This document shows positions 16,627-25,174 of a stretch of DNA of 64,000 nt, piece after piece. Numbering within the stretch: position 1 is the first letter of the stretch; each line of letters begins with the position of its first letter. The translations under genes were made by a program, and so were the position numbers. The stretch comes from F23-B02 sp045601285. GTDB taxonomy: Bacteria > Bacillota > Clostridia > Oscillospirales > Oscillospiraceae. The notes under the pieces are model-generated. The model was not told where the DNA came from and did no database searches. It was given only the letters and a program-made list of their open reading frames with translations. Location: assembly GCA_045601285.1 (NCBI GenBank), contig JAZRZJ010000032.1, positions 5,712 through 69,711 of the forward strand, read 5' to 3'.

Positions 16627-16702
16627 AGTATATCTTACTTTTATGAAAAAATCTACAACAAATATGTAGTAAACTGTCAATATTTGTGCAGTAAACTGTC
16701 AA
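16627..16702 (-). promoter_or_regulatory. Upstream region of the HD/STAS/symporter operon with direct repeats
   Basis: On the minus strand TTGACAGTTTACT occurs twice (complement of 16690-16702 and 16668-16680), start to start 22 bases apart. A TATACT box lies at 16627-16632. Either repeat contains a -35-like TTGACA; the pair may also be a regulator site. The exact promoter is uncertain. Confidence 0.45.
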
Positions 16703-16709
16703 CATTAAA

Positions 16710-16747
16710 CGAATCGGGCGTCCTTGCGGCCAAGGGCGCCCGATTCG
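16710..16747 (-). terminator. Terminator after the acyltransferase gene
   Basis: GAATCGGGCG and CGCCCGATTC arms with an inner CCTTG / CAAGG pairing; only a short T-run follows on the minus strand. Confidence 0.65.
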
Positions 16748-17968
16748 TTATGCCTTCTTCGGTTTTTTCGTGCCGCTGAGCTCATAGAATATTTTCAGAG
16801 TGTTTATGAACTTCATGACAAGTCTGCCGTCATCAAGAACACAGCGGTAGATTTCCTGCCCGTTCTGAATTTCAAAATGCCTGCCGGGGCTGAAGGGAAG
16901 CGTCGGCAGCTTGGCGGAGGGAATGACGTAGTCAATGCTCTCGCCGTTTATTCTTCCCCTCAGACTGAAGTGGTCTTTGCACAGCTCCACGGTGCCGCTG
17001 CCGACCTCGGTGAATTTGTGCCTGTCGTAGTCAATCATGTGGATTTTGGTGGGAGCGCTTATGGAATAACCGGGCGCGGCCTTGATCTCCTCCTTAAGCC
17101 TGTCGAAAATCAGTCGGCTCCACTGGGGAACATGGCGCAGCTCCTCACCCAGACCCTTTTCGTTGTGAAGAAAGCCGTATTCATCGCAGGTCTCCTCATA
17201 GCCGCAGGCGGAGCAGCGTATGGTGCTTCTGCCATGCACGTTTACAGTAAATTCCCTGCGGCAGTTGGGACACTGGTAAAGAACATTTTCAAGACCGTTT
17301 ATGTCGTCGCAGTCCTTGTATTTTATGCGCAGTCTTTCCTGATCCTCATAGGCGTTAAACAGCAGGGCATCCTCAACAACGGCCTTGATTTCGCTCACCT
17401 TCATGCTCTCAAGGGCTTCCTTTGTAAGAAGCTTGTAGATGTCAAGATATGTACGTCCTCTGCGCATACCCGTTGTCCACTTGGGCTTTGAAAAATAGGT
17501 GCCCGTGGTACGCGCGGCATAGACATCGGCGTCCAGCCACTTGAGGAACTTGTAGGTGGCCTCGGGAATAGGCGTTGAAACGCCGTCCTCGCACATGAGT
17601 CCGGCGGGGTAAATCACAAGAGAGCTGCCGCTTTCGATGACGGCTTTCATCTTCTTCATATCGCTGACGGTGGTCTGGAACTGCTGCTTTGGAATTACGC
17701 CCAGACTTTTGAGAATGCTGTTGAAGGGCAGGGAATTATAGAAGGAGCTGCTGAGAACAAAAGTGAGGCGTTTTCTCGTTGCGCCTATAAGATTTACAAA
17801 GTCCAGGGAGCACTGGTGGTTTGCCACAACAACGTAGGCATCGTCAACGCCCCTGATTTCGTTCCGCAGGAATTTGCGCCTGAAAACAAGGGCTGCAAAG
17901 ATAAGGCTTGCTGCCTGTGCGCCGATATATGCAATGCGATTGGGTTTTACGTATAAATCCGTATTCAT
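16748..17968 (-). CDS. PlsC-like lysophospholipid acyltransferase with C-terminal zinc ribbon
   Basis: 406 residues. Residues 1-220 form a glycerolphosphate acyltransferase domain: membrane-associated N-terminus (AYIGAQAASLIFAALVF), the HX4D catalytic motif NHQCSLD (H51, D56), and a VIYPAGLM segment near 130 replacing the usual EGT motif. Residues ~245-275 hold a zinc ribbon (CPNCRREF...CSACGYEE), unusual for plain PlsC. The remainder is a beta-rich C-terminal domain. Start ATG at 17968 after GGCGGAAA. It probably makes phosphatidic acid or a related lipid; the extra domains suggest a distinct, lineage-specific form. Confidence 0.8.
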   Translation of the reverse strand: MNTDLYVKPNRIAYIGAQAASLIFAALVFRRKFLRNEIRGVDDAYVVVANHQCSLDFVNLIGATRKRLTFVLSSSFYNSLPFNSILKSLGVIPKQQFQTTVSDMKKMKAVIESGSSLVIYPAGLMCEDGVSTPIPEATYKFLKWLDADVYAARTTGTYFSKPKWTTGMRRGRTYLDIYKLLTKEALESMKVSEIKAVVEDALLFNAYEDQERLRIKYKDCDDINGLENVLYQCPNCRREFTVNVHGRSTIRCSACGYEETCDEYGFLHNEKGLGEELRHVPQWSRLIFDRLKEEIKAAPGYSISAPTKIHMIDYDRHKFTEVGSGTVELCKDHFSLRGRINGESIDYVIPSAKLPTLPFSPGRHFEIQNGQEIYRCVLDDGRLVMKFINTLKIFYELSGTKKPKKA

Positions 17969-18058
17969 GGTTTTTCCGCCTTGTTTCGACTTGGTTGCTT
18001 TATAGTAACACAGATTTATGAATACTTCAATATTTTTAACCAAAATTTTCGTGTAAAG

Positions 18059-18095
18059 TAAAAAAGAGCCGCCATCGTTTCCGATGACGGCGCTG
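18059..18095 (-). terminator. Terminator after the alpha/beta hydrolase gene
   Basis: On the minus strand GCCGTCATCG, loop GAAA, CGATGGCGGC, then TCTTTTTT; one G-U pair. Confidence 0.75.
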
Positions 18096-18102
18096 TACAG
18101 AC

Positions 18103-18852
18103 TCAGTCGGCAAAAAAGCTCAGCAGGCGTGCCTTGTAGTCGGGAGCCTCGTCATATACCGCGTGGCTGCAGCCCTCGTACATATACAGCCGGCAGCCTA
18201 TTATTTCGGCGATTTCCACGGAGCTTTCGCCCGAAAGAATGTTGTCGCCCCAGGCACCGATTACAAGCACGGGACAGGTGATTTTATCAAGCTCACCGTA
18301 GCTGTCAAAGCCGATAATGGCATTTGCCGCAAGAGCGAAGCGCCGAAGCTCCTCCTCCGTGCCGTCGTTTTCCATGGCGGCAAAGGCGTCCCTGTAAAGC
18401 TCATAAAACCCGGGAGAATAGACCTTCTGCGCAAACTCGCGGTTTAAGCTGACCTTGTCGCCGCTGAGGGCAAGGTCACGCCACCTCGCAAGCGTGGCGG
18501 CGCCTGATTTGTTGAGGCGTGAGCAGGTGGAGGCAAATACTGCCTTGCGCACAAGCTCGGGATAGTTCACGGCAAGATGCTGAGCCATCATTCCGCCCAG
18601 GGAGCAGCCGAATATATCCGCGTCCTCAAGACCCATCTCCTTCATTGCCGAAGCAACGCAGTCGCCGAGATATTCCACGCTGCAATCCTCGGGAAGCTCT
18701 TTGGGAAGGTCAAAAAGATATACGGTGTAGTCCTTTCCGAAATCCGCGTAGGCCGCGGCAACCGCGTCGGCGGAAAGAAGAACGGATTTGAGGCTCAGAC
18801 CGGGAAGCATGATAAAAGCTCTTTCGCCCGTGCCGAAAGAAAAATAATCCAT
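18103..18852 (-). CDS. Alpha/beta hydrolase
   Basis: 249 residues. Catalytic triad candidates: Ser in the nucleophile elbow FGCSLGGMM near residue 97, Asp in GAWGDN near 203, His in GCSHAVYDEAP near 233. No signal peptide, so cytoplasmic. Substrate unknown; MhpC/BioH-like esterases have the same layout. The ATG at 18852 is chosen because AAAGGAG lies eight bases upstream; the longer frame would lack a ribosome site. 51 bases downstream of the SbcC-like gene, same strand. Confidence 0.85.
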   Translation of the reverse strand: MDYFSFGTGERAFIMLPGLSLKSVLLSADAVAAAYADFGKDYTVYLFDLPKELPEDCSVEYLGDCVASAMKEMGLEDADIFGCSLGGMMAQHLAVNYPELVRKAVFASTCSRLNKSGAATLARWRDLALSGDKVSLNREFAQKVYSPGFYELYRDAFAAMENDGTEEELRRFALAANAIIGFDSYGELDKITCPVLVIGAWGDNILSGESSVEIAEIIGCRLYMYEGCSHAVYDEAPDYKARLLSFFAD

Positions 18853-18903
18853 TTGAAAAACTCCTTTCACGTTCTGGACAAGATGCCGGATTCTCATAGT
18901 ATA

Positions 18904-21297
18904 TCATGGGTCTGCCCGGTGCTGAAAAACCGCAGTGTGCTCTCCGCCGAGGGTCTGAAGATATTCCTCCCGACAGGTGAGGAATATGACCTGATGGCGT
19001 TGGGCGGCATCTTTAATCAGCCTTATGGACTGCTCCGCACGTTCCGAATCCATGTCGGTAAGCGGGTCGTCAAAAACAATGATGCCTCCGCCCTTTGGGA
19101 ACAGATGGTCAAGCACCGCAAGTCTGAAAGCAAGGGAAACGGTTTCCTTTGTGCCCTCGGAGAGCCTGTCATAGTCAAGCAGGCGTTCGCCGCTGTAAAC
19201 ATTCATGTTCAGCCTGCCGGACTCGGTAAATTCGGAAGCGACTTTGCCGCCGGATATTATGCCGAGATAGCGGGTGAAGCTTTCCGCAATGTCGCTCATG
19301 GGGTCGCTTTGGAGGCGGAGCTTCTGCTCTGCAAGCACCTGGGCGATGTGCCGCCAATGACCGAGAAGCGTCTTCTGAGCTTCAAAGGCACGGCGGGCTT
19401 TTTCCGCCTCTTCCGCAGGGTCACCCGAAAGATTTTCCTTGTAGCTTTCAAGTCTGCTTTCTGCGGAAACCTTTTTTGTGAGCGCGCTTTCGCGAAGCTC
19501 GCTCGCGCTGTCGGCACGGCGATTCAGCTCTTCAAGATAGCCGTCGGGGTCTGCGATGCTCATATACTCGGGAGGAATATCATCTGCACCGCGCAGCGCC
19601 CCTTCAGCCTTTTCAAGCTCCGCCGCCGTGTCGGAAATTTTACCGCGCAGAGCATTTTCGCTTGTGTGTTCTCTTATATAGCTTTCGAGAAGGGCTTCGG
19701 CTTTGGCAATGAAGCCCGCAAGGTCGGAATTTCCGCAGAGTGCGGAAATATCCTTTTCTATTTCGGCGGTCTGGCGCGGTGCCTTTTCAATGGCATCTGC
19801 CGCCGAAATGAGAGCGTCAAGCTCTTCTCCGTCCAGAACTACGTCCAGCTTTGCGCTGAGATTTTCAGCCCTGCTCTTTGCGTCGGAGATGCTCTTTTCA
19901 AGCTCCTCAAGAGCCTCGGGACTGTCAACCCCGTATCTGCCGAGGATTTCGCTGACAAGGGCGTTTTTCATGGCAATTTCCGTTTCGGTTTTGCTGACGT
20001 CAACGTCGGCGGGGGAAAGCACCATTTCCATGACGTCGGGAATTACGATGCTGACGGCCTCGGTGATTGCCACGTTTGCCGCCGAAGCGTCAAGAAGCCT
20101 GTCCGATGTGAGAGATCTTATCTCAATGCTGTTTTCGCCCTGCATTTTTATGAGCGCGTTCAGATTCATTCCGCAAAGGCTGTTTTTCAGCCTGCCGATT
20201 TCGCCCAGTGCCTTTTTGACGGCGGTGATTTCGGCTTTTTCGGGACATGCTCTGTCGCGTACCGTCTCTTCGGCGGCGCTGAGCTCACGGGCAATGCTCT
20301 CCGCCGCCCCGTACTTGTCGAGAAGTGCACGGTTCTGCTTTTCAAGCTGAAGCTCCTTTGCGCTCTCAAGTACTTCGGCGGAGGGCCATGTCTCCAGAGC
20401 GGATTTATATCTTTTGAGGTCGTCGGAAAGTCTTTTGGCGGTATTGCTGCGCTCACGGAGAAGGGCAAGGCGGCTTGCGAAACTGTTAAAGGCACCGAAT
20501 GCGGCTTCGGCCTCGTTCGCATTATTATCTGCCTCCGCGTATGCGGACGCGGCTTTGCCTGCTTCATCTTCAAGACGGGAAATTTCCGACAGCACGGCCT
20601 CCGCGTCCTCAAGGGCGTAAAAGGCTTTAAGCACCTCGCCGAGCTCCTTTGTCCAGCGCCCCGATTTCTTTACGGGTGCGCTGCGAGCTTCGTCCCAGTG
20701 CTTGCCCGCAAGCTCCTGGATTTTCGCGTTTACCGCCTGCTCCACGGCATCGACTGAAACGCCGCCGCTTTCCGCAAAGGCCGCGGAAAGCGCATCGGTA
20801 AGCTCCTGCTTCCCATTGGTTTTCGCCGTTGCGTCAAGTATGGCTTTCAGAGAGCTGTCGGAGCTGCGCTGTGAGGAAAGGAGCATTTCGGAATAAACGC
20901 CCTCGCCGTATATGAGCAGCTCCCGCAGCGCCTCGTCAATGGCCTTCTGGTCGCGGATCACTCCGTCGGGGGAGGAAAGCAGGCAGCGGGGCTCGCTGCC
21001 CCATTCCTTTGTGATTACGTAGGTGCCGTTTTCGGTTTCAAGGGAAAGCTTGCCGTCGGCAAAATCCGCAGCAAAGCTGCTTCCTTTTTTACCGGCGGGG
21101 AAATAAAGGTCAAAAAAGGCTTTGTCGCTTCTGCGGTCAAGGCGGGCGCTCTGAAAAAGTGTGCGGGAAATGAGATTTACAAGGGAGCTTTTGCCGCTTT
21201 CGTTCTTGCCGTAAATGACGTTCATGCCTTCGCTGAGGGAAACGCTTCTGTCGCGTATGCCCGCAAACTGTGTGCAGGATATGTTTTTCAGCAGCAT
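18904..21297 (-). CDS. SbcC/YhaN-like AAA ATPase with long coiled coil
   Basis: 797 residues with the SMC/Rad50-type layout: N-terminal Walker A near residue 30 (YGKNESGKSSLVNL), about 550 residues of coiled coil rich in Glu/Ala/Lys, then LSEGTKETVSLAFRLA (ABC signature) and GGIIVFDDPLTDMDS (Walker B) near the C-terminus. Shorter than E. coli SbcC (~1050) and with an N-terminus like YhaN/RecF-type ATPases. With the SbcD-like nuclease gene directly upstream it should form a DNA end-processing complex. The two genes are separated by one base. No CXXC zinc hook is evident. Confidence 0.85.
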   Translation of the reverse strand: MLLKNISCTQFAGIRDRSVSLSEGMNVIYGKNESGKSSLVNLISRTLFQSARLDRRSDKAFFDLYFPAGKKGSSFAADFADGKLSLETENGTYVITKEWGSEPRCLLSSPDGVIRDQKAIDEALRELLIYGEGVYSEMLLSSQRSSDSSLKAILDATAKTNGKQELTDALSAAFAESGGVSVDAVEQAVNAKIQELAGKHWDEARSAPVKKSGRWTKELGEVLKAFYALEDAEAVLSEISRLEDEAGKAASAYAEADNNANEAEAAFGAFNSFASRLALLRERSNTAKRLSDDLKRYKSALETWPSAEVLESAKELQLEKQNRALLDKYGAAESIARELSAAEETVRDRACPEKAEITAVKKALGEIGRLKNSLCGMNLNALIKMQGENSIEIRSLTSDRLLDASAANVAITEAVSIVIPDVMEMVLSPADVDVSKTETEIAMKNALVSEILGRYGVDSPEALEELEKSISDAKSRAENLSAKLDVVLDGEELDALISAADAIEKAPRQTAEIEKDISALCGNSDLAGFIAKAEALLESYIREHTSENALRGKISDTAAELEKAEGALRGADDIPPEYMSIADPDGYLEELNRRADSASELRESALTKKVSAESRLESYKENLSGDPAEEAEKARRAFEAQKTLLGHWRHIAQVLAEQKLRLQSDPMSDIAESFTRYLGIISGGKVASEFTESGRLNMNVYSGERLLDYDRLSEGTKETVSLAFRLAVLDHLFPKGGGIIVFDDPLTDMDSERAEQSIRLIKDAAQRHQVIFLTCREEYLQTLGGEHTAVFQHRADP

Positions 21298-21298
21298 A

Positions 21299-22429
21299 TC
21301 ATTTGCCCTCCTTCATGGATTTCAGAAGCTCGTAGGCAAGCTGAGCCTCCTTGGGCTCATCAAGCAAGGCGGTGAGCAGCGCTGCGGAAAAGGAGGTTTC
21401 GGGGAACTCGGAATCAATAAGCTCCTTTGAAATGAGCCTGCTGAGTCCGTAATCGCTGTATGTACCCTCGATGAAGCCCGAAAGCGCCCTTTCGATAATC
21501 TCCCTGCGGCTGTCGTATTCCGCCTCGGAAACAGCGCCCGACAGAATAATGTCAACAACGGAGTCGGGGCCCAGATCCTTCAGCGCAGAGCTGAGCTTTT
21601 CCTCAAGCTCACCGTCGGAAACGCTGATGCTCATACGGTAAAAGCGCAGATTGCCCGAAGTCAGCTTCTTTGCGCGGACGTTTTTATCGCTGTCAAGCTC
21701 GATGATGAAGCACTGCCCGTCGGTGCCGCAGGAAACGTCGGTCTGAACATGTGTGCCTGCGTTGAAGATGCGCTCGCCCGTGCTGTATTCATCTTCGCGA
21801 AGGTCGCGGGGAAATGGTACGTGGGTGTGACCTATGAGCCACAGGTCAAGGGGAATGCTCTCGAGCTCGCTGCGCTTCATAAGGAAGTAGACACCCTCGC
21901 TGTCGATGGTTTCGCCCTCAACCGCGCCGTGAGCAATGCCGATGCGGAATACACCGTCGGGAACAATGCTTTCGTTTTTTATCCAGCCAAGATTGTTCTC
22001 GCCTGCCGCGGAATGAAGCGAGGTGCAGAGCGCAGGATACACCACAAGCTCCGCATCGCCCACCGTGAGCTCATAGGGTCTGTACTCCGTAAGCAGCAAG
22101 ATGTTGTCGCGGTCCTGGAGAAGCTCTCTGAAATACTGCCAAAGCTTAGATTCTTTGTCATAATAGTCATGGTTACCGGGAAGCACGATAACGGTGCCTC
22201 TGAAGCAGGACAGCATATCGAGAAGCCGGCTTATATCCCGCTTTGCAATGCCGTAGGTGTTTTCAAACAAGTCGCCTGCGATGACGAAAAGTCCGCAGCC
22301 CTCATTGTTGGCGGCACGCACCATATCCCGAAAAGCCTCAATGCGCTTTTTGCAGAGCAGAGCGGCTTTTTCGTGGCTTGCGTATTTAAGGCCGATGTGG
22401 TTGTCGCCCGTCAGAAAAAGCTTCAGCAT
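21299..22429 (-). CDS. SbcD/YhaO-like DNA repair metallophosphoesterase
   Basis: 376 residues. The two-metal phosphoesterase motifs are in order: LTGDNHIG (residue 5 on), IAGDLFEN near 47, VLPGNHDYY near 82, AHGAVEG near 163 and IGHTHVP near 195. The C-terminal ~120 residues form the capping and ATPase-docking region. Start ATG at 22429 behind GAGGGATAGGA. Partner of the SbcC-like ATPase that follows one base later; together they would cut hairpins or unwanted DNA ends. Because the pair is a YhaO/YhaN type, a main SbcCD may exist elsewhere. Confidence 0.87.
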   Translation of the reverse strand: MLKLFLTGDNHIGLKYASHEKAALLCKKRIEAFRDMVRAANNEGCGLFVIAGDLFENTYGIAKRDISRLLDMLSCFRGTVIVLPGNHDYYDKESKLWQYFRELLQDRDNILLLTEYRPYELTVGDAELVVYPALCTSLHSAAGENNLGWIKNESIVPDGVFRIGIAHGAVEGETIDSEGVYFLMKRSELESIPLDLWLIGHTHVPFPRDLREDEYSTGERIFNAGTHVQTDVSCGTDGQCFIIELDSDKNVRAKKLTSGNLRFYRMSISVSDGELEEKLSSALKDLGPDSVVDIILSGAVSEAEYDSRREIIERALSGFIEGTYSDYGLSRLISKELIDSEFPETSFSAALLTALLDEPKEAQLAYELLKSMKEGK

Positions 22430-22516
22430 TCCTATCCCTCCGTGTTTTTTAACATAACAGTCTTTAAAAATAATATAAAACAAAAGCCGCTTAAAATCAA
22501 TGACCTGCTTCAAGGC

Positions 22517-22550
22517 AAAAAAGAAAGGACACCTGCGTGTCCTTTCTTTC
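22517..22550 (-). terminator. Terminator after mobA
   Basis: On the minus strand GAAAGGACAC, loop GCAG, GTGTCCTTTC, then TTTTTT. Confidence 0.9.
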
Positions 22551-22565
22551 ATGTCTTATGCTGTT

Positions 22566-23153
22566 TTATTCTGCTCCGAGGAGTGCCATAGCCGCCTCAT
22601 AGTCCTCCTGCGTGTTGCAGTCGCACAGAAGCGCTTCGTCGCCTTTGTAGCGGAACACTCCGAAGCCGGCACGCCTGAACAGAACTCTCACCGAGGTGCT
22701 GTCGCTTTGAAGAATCTGTTCCGCGATGCCGCTGAGCCAGCGCTCGTAAACGGCCATGAGCGGCTCTATCTCGTTTCCGTGCGCCAGGACGGTGATGTTG
22801 CTGCTGCTGTTTAAATGGGTCTGTATGAGCGCTGAGAGGGCTTCAGACGGCACAAGTGGCGTGTCAATGCTCATCACAAGGCAATGTGAGTTTTCTGCGG
22901 CAAGAAGTCCTGCGTGAATGCCGCCGAGCGGGCCCTTGAGCAGATACTTGTCCGGGACAAAACGGGTACACGCAAGGGGCTTTGGATAGCCCGAAATAAT
23001 AATGTCGGTTATTCCCAGCGCGCGCAGCTTGCTCACCTGATGCTCCAGAAGCGTTTTACCGTTCCAGTCAAGCTCGGCCTTGCACTTTCCCATGCGGGAG
23101 GATTGGCCGCCTGCAAGAATTATGGCTGAGATTTTTTCGTGTTTCCGTTTCAT
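22566..23153 (-). CDS. mobA: Molybdenum cofactor guanylyltransferase
   Basis: Attaches GMP to molybdopterin to make the guanine dinucleotide cofactor used by DMSO-reductase family enzymes. 195 residues; the nucleotidyltransferase loop IILAGGQSSRMGKCKAEL is at residues 10-28, with KGPLGGIHAGL near 72 and SIDTPLVP near 95 (metal-binding Asp). Its ATG overlaps the stop of the preceding gene (ATGA). It fits the two molybdopterin oxidoreductases encoded a few kilobases upstream. Weakly supported alternative: a general sugar nucleotidyltransferase. Confidence 0.9.
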   Translation of the reverse strand: MKRKHEKISAIILAGGQSSRMGKCKAELDWNGKTLLEHQVSKLRALGITDIIISGYPKPLACTRFVPDKYLLKGPLGGIHAGLLAAENSHCLVMSIDTPLVPSEALSALIQTHLNSSSNITVLAHGNEIEPLMAVYERWLSGIAEQILQSDSTSVRVLFRRAGFGVFRYKGDEALLCDCNTQEDYEAAMALLGAE

Positions 23154-23563
23154 TCTGTATCTATCCTCACAACATTTTTCACGTCGCGCTTTGCGTTTAC
23201 GTCACCGAAAACGATAAGCTGAAGAGTGCCGTCGTCCGAGAGTATAAGATATGCGTTTTCAATTTCGCCCATGCTTACAACGGCACTGTATTCGTCCGAT
23301 GCCGTAAGTGTGACCGTTTTAAAATCACTGCCGCAGACTTCGGAAAGAGAGACACCAAGTGCGTTGATTTGCTTTTCTTCGCCTTTGCCGTTGACTATAT
23401 TGCCCGTAACGGACTCAAGCTGTAAATCGGCAATGACAACAGGCTCGCCGTCGACGAGAATTTCGCCCTCAGCGTCAGGCGTGCGCGTTGTCAGATGCAC
23501 TGCGGCAAGCACTGCCGTCAGCAGTATAAGCGCCGCTATGCTTATGAGAATGCTTTTTTTCAA
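23150..23563 (-). CDS. Small exported molybdopterin-oxidoreductase-fold protein
   Basis: 137 residues starting at TTG (23563), six bases after AGGAAGA. N-terminal membrane/signal segment (KKSILISIAALILLTAVLA), then a compact beta-rich domain with SLSEVCG, TVTLTASDEYSAVVSMGEI and ENAYLILSDDGTLQLI, the pattern of the sulfite-oxidase-like molybdopterin-binding fold in miniature. It is too short to be a complete oxidoreductase. It overlaps the ECF S-component gene by 89 bases upstream and mobA by four bases downstream. Family placement is an inference from residue patterns. Confidence 0.65.
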   Translation of the reverse strand: MKKSILISIAALILLTAVLAAVHLTTRTPDAEGEILVDGEPVVIADLQLESVTGNIVNGKGEEKQINALGVSLSEVCGSDFKTVTLTASDEYSAVVSMGEIENAYLILSDDGTLQLIVFGDVNAKRDVKNVVRIDTE

Positions 23564-24101
23564 AGAAATCTTCCTTTCCGAATACGGGCTCAAGCTTTGC
23601 GGCAGCGCAGCCTGCGAGAACACCGCATACCGCACCGGTTGTGAGGGATACGCAGAGGTACAGCGCAAGCACGATACCGTGCAGATTGAAGACAATCATG
23701 TTTGCCGCAAGGCACGCCGTGACAGAGGCGGCCGCATTTGCAATCACCAGACCTTCGGCTCTGCCGAACTTGAGTCTGCGGACGGAAAACAGCACGCAGT
23801 CAATGACAAGCGCGGGCATAATATAGCCCACGGGTGCAAGTGCGCCCATGCTGCCCACGGTACCCATGCACAGAGCAATGCCGCTCTGCACAACGCCCAT
23901 GAGGGTGGCTGCGCCGAAGCGCGGTACGAATACCGCCGCAACAACAATGAACATGAGGGAAAAGCCCGTGCCTATGCCGCCGGGAATGTGCAGGGAATCG
24001 GTAAGGATATTTGCTGCGGGAACAATGAGCTTTTTTGCGAAAAGCCCTAAATCGCAGCACAGCGCCATGAATATAAGACGCCTGAGTTTATCGCGTTTCA
24101 T
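23475..24101 (-). CDS. ECF transporter S-component-like membrane protein
   Basis: 208 residues with about six hydrophobic helices (GFSLMFIVVAAVFVP, GMVQSGIALCMGTVG-type segments) and a hydrophilic, His-rich C-terminal tail (EKKHSHKHSGAYTADG). Layout and length fit substrate-binding S-components of ECF transporters; the A and T subunits would be shared and are not in this window. ATG at 24101 behind AAAAGGAG. Its position before the molybdopterin-fold gene and mobA suggests a substrate tied to molybdenum enzymes, but this is inference. The last ~30 codons overlap the following gene. Confidence 0.65.
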   Translation of the reverse strand: MKRDKLRRLIFMALCCDLGLFAKKLIVPAANILTDSLHIPGGIGTGFSLMFIVVAAVFVPRFGAATLMGVVQSGIALCMGTVGSMGALAPVGYIMPALVIDCVLFSVRRLKFGRAEGLVIANAAASVTACLAANMIVFNLHGIVLALYLCVSLTTGAVCGVLAGCAAAKLEPVFGKEDFFEKKHSHKHSGAYTADGSACRSASDNAHA

Positions 24102-24240
24102 AATTACTCCTTTTCAATGCGGCCAGAAAACATACCTGCGAGTATTGTATGTGAAGAATTTTCCGTTGTGAAAAGGCGTTTTTCCGAAGGAATAATGGAG
24201 ATATATTTCGAGGAAAAAAACAACGCGTTCACAGCGAAAA

Positions 24241-24357
24241 AGGCACACATACAAACGAAGTCGGTGTGTTTTTTGCCCGCTATAACGTGAAGGTATAACG
24301 GTTTCCCGTTATGCCCCGGTTTTGCAGCCATGGCTTGTGCTTTAGGCTGCAAAACTC
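24241..24357 (-). ncRNA. Possible structured leader upstream of the ECF/mobA operon
   Basis: On the minus strand this 117-base stretch contains a 10-base stem GTTTTGCAGCC / GGCTGCAAAAC (24318-24355), a tight hairpin ATAACGG-GAAA-CCGTTAT (24295-24312), and a CACAC / GTGTG dyad (about 24244-24269). It lies after the EFR1 stop and 140 bases before the ECF gene. The order of stems could be an RNA element, a riboswitch-like leader or a degenerate repeat. I do not recognise a known Rfam family, and it does not match the Moco motif as I remember it. Confidence 0.35.
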
Positions 24358-24376
24358 GGAGTTCTTGCTTAGGTTA

Positions 24377-25159
24377 TCAGTCGATGTGAATGACTTTTTC
24401 CATAAGGTCGGAGGCCGTTACGTTTGCGTTGTGGAAGCGTGCACGCTTGACGGTGATCTTACCTACATTTATTGCTTCATTGGGGCAGTATTCAACACAG
24501 GCCATGCAGCCTATACAGTCGGTACCGATCACTGCCTTGCCGTCAACGATTTTAATGTTGCCCTTGGGACAGAGCTTTGCGCACTGACCGCAGCCTATGC
24601 ACTTGCCGTTTACGTTCATGGCGGCATTGATTTTCTTGTTGAGGTCTTCCATGGCCTTGCTTTCAAGAGCAAAGATACCGTTTCTGGGAGGCTTTTTGTC
24701 CTTGACGACCTTGGCTTTTACGCAGGCGGCAATATACTTTGCGGTCTTATCGCTGCGCTCCTGTGCAGCCTTCAGAGATGTGGGAGGCATGGTGAGATAG
24801 TGAGGCATGAGCCAGATCGCAGAGCAATGGTTGGACATTCCCGTCCAGTAGTCAAGGCCTACGATTTTGTCGATCTTGTGCAGACCGCAGCCCTTGTAGC
24901 CGGCGTACTGAATTACGCCGAATTTATAGGAGGAGGGATTGATTTTTATAGACTTAATATGGTCCTCAACGCCGCCGGGAAGACCGCCGCCGTAGCAGGG
25001 TGCAATGAAGCCGACGCGCTTATATCCGGTGGCATCGGTGATCTCGGGTGCGGAACGCATGAGGCAGATGTCGGTGTCGCCAAGCTCAGCGGCGATTTTC
25101 TTTGCCATGTCAAGACAGTTGCCGGAGCCGGAGTAGCAGTAAATGATATTTTCGCTCAT
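24377..25159 (-). CDS. EFR1-family flavodoxin-ferredoxin protein
   Basis: 260 residues. Residues 1-160: flavodoxin-like domain, starting IIYCYSGSGNCLDMAKKIA (FMN phosphate loop). Residues 185-230: two 4Fe-4S clusters, CIGCGQCAKLCP and CIGCMACVEYCP. This is the EFR1 architecture found in anaerobic Bacillota; it likely passes electrons between a flavin and iron-sulfur partners. It follows the NuoG/hydrogenase-like gene by 15 bases and is the last gene of the molybdoenzyme operon, so it is a plausible electron acceptor or donor for it. Confidence 0.9.
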   Translation of the reverse strand: MSENIIYCYSGSGNCLDMAKKIAAELGDTDICLMRSAPEITDATGYKRVGFIAPCYGGGLPGGVEDHIKSIKINPSSYKFGVIQYAGYKGCGLHKIDKIVGLDYWTGMSNHCSAIWLMPHYLTMPPTSLKAAQERSDKTAKYIAACVKAKVVKDKKPPRNGIFALESKAMEDLNKKINAAMNVNGKCIGCGQCAKLCPKGNIKIVDGKAVIGTDCIGCMACVEYCPNEAINVGKITVKRARFHNANVTASDLMEKVIHID

Positions 25160-25174
25160 AGTTGTTTTCCTTTC

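Noticed and set aside
18577..20757. A 726-codon plus-strand frame over the SbcC-like gene
   Set aside because: Antisense to a gene with clear Walker A, signature and Walker B motifs; product is low-complexity.
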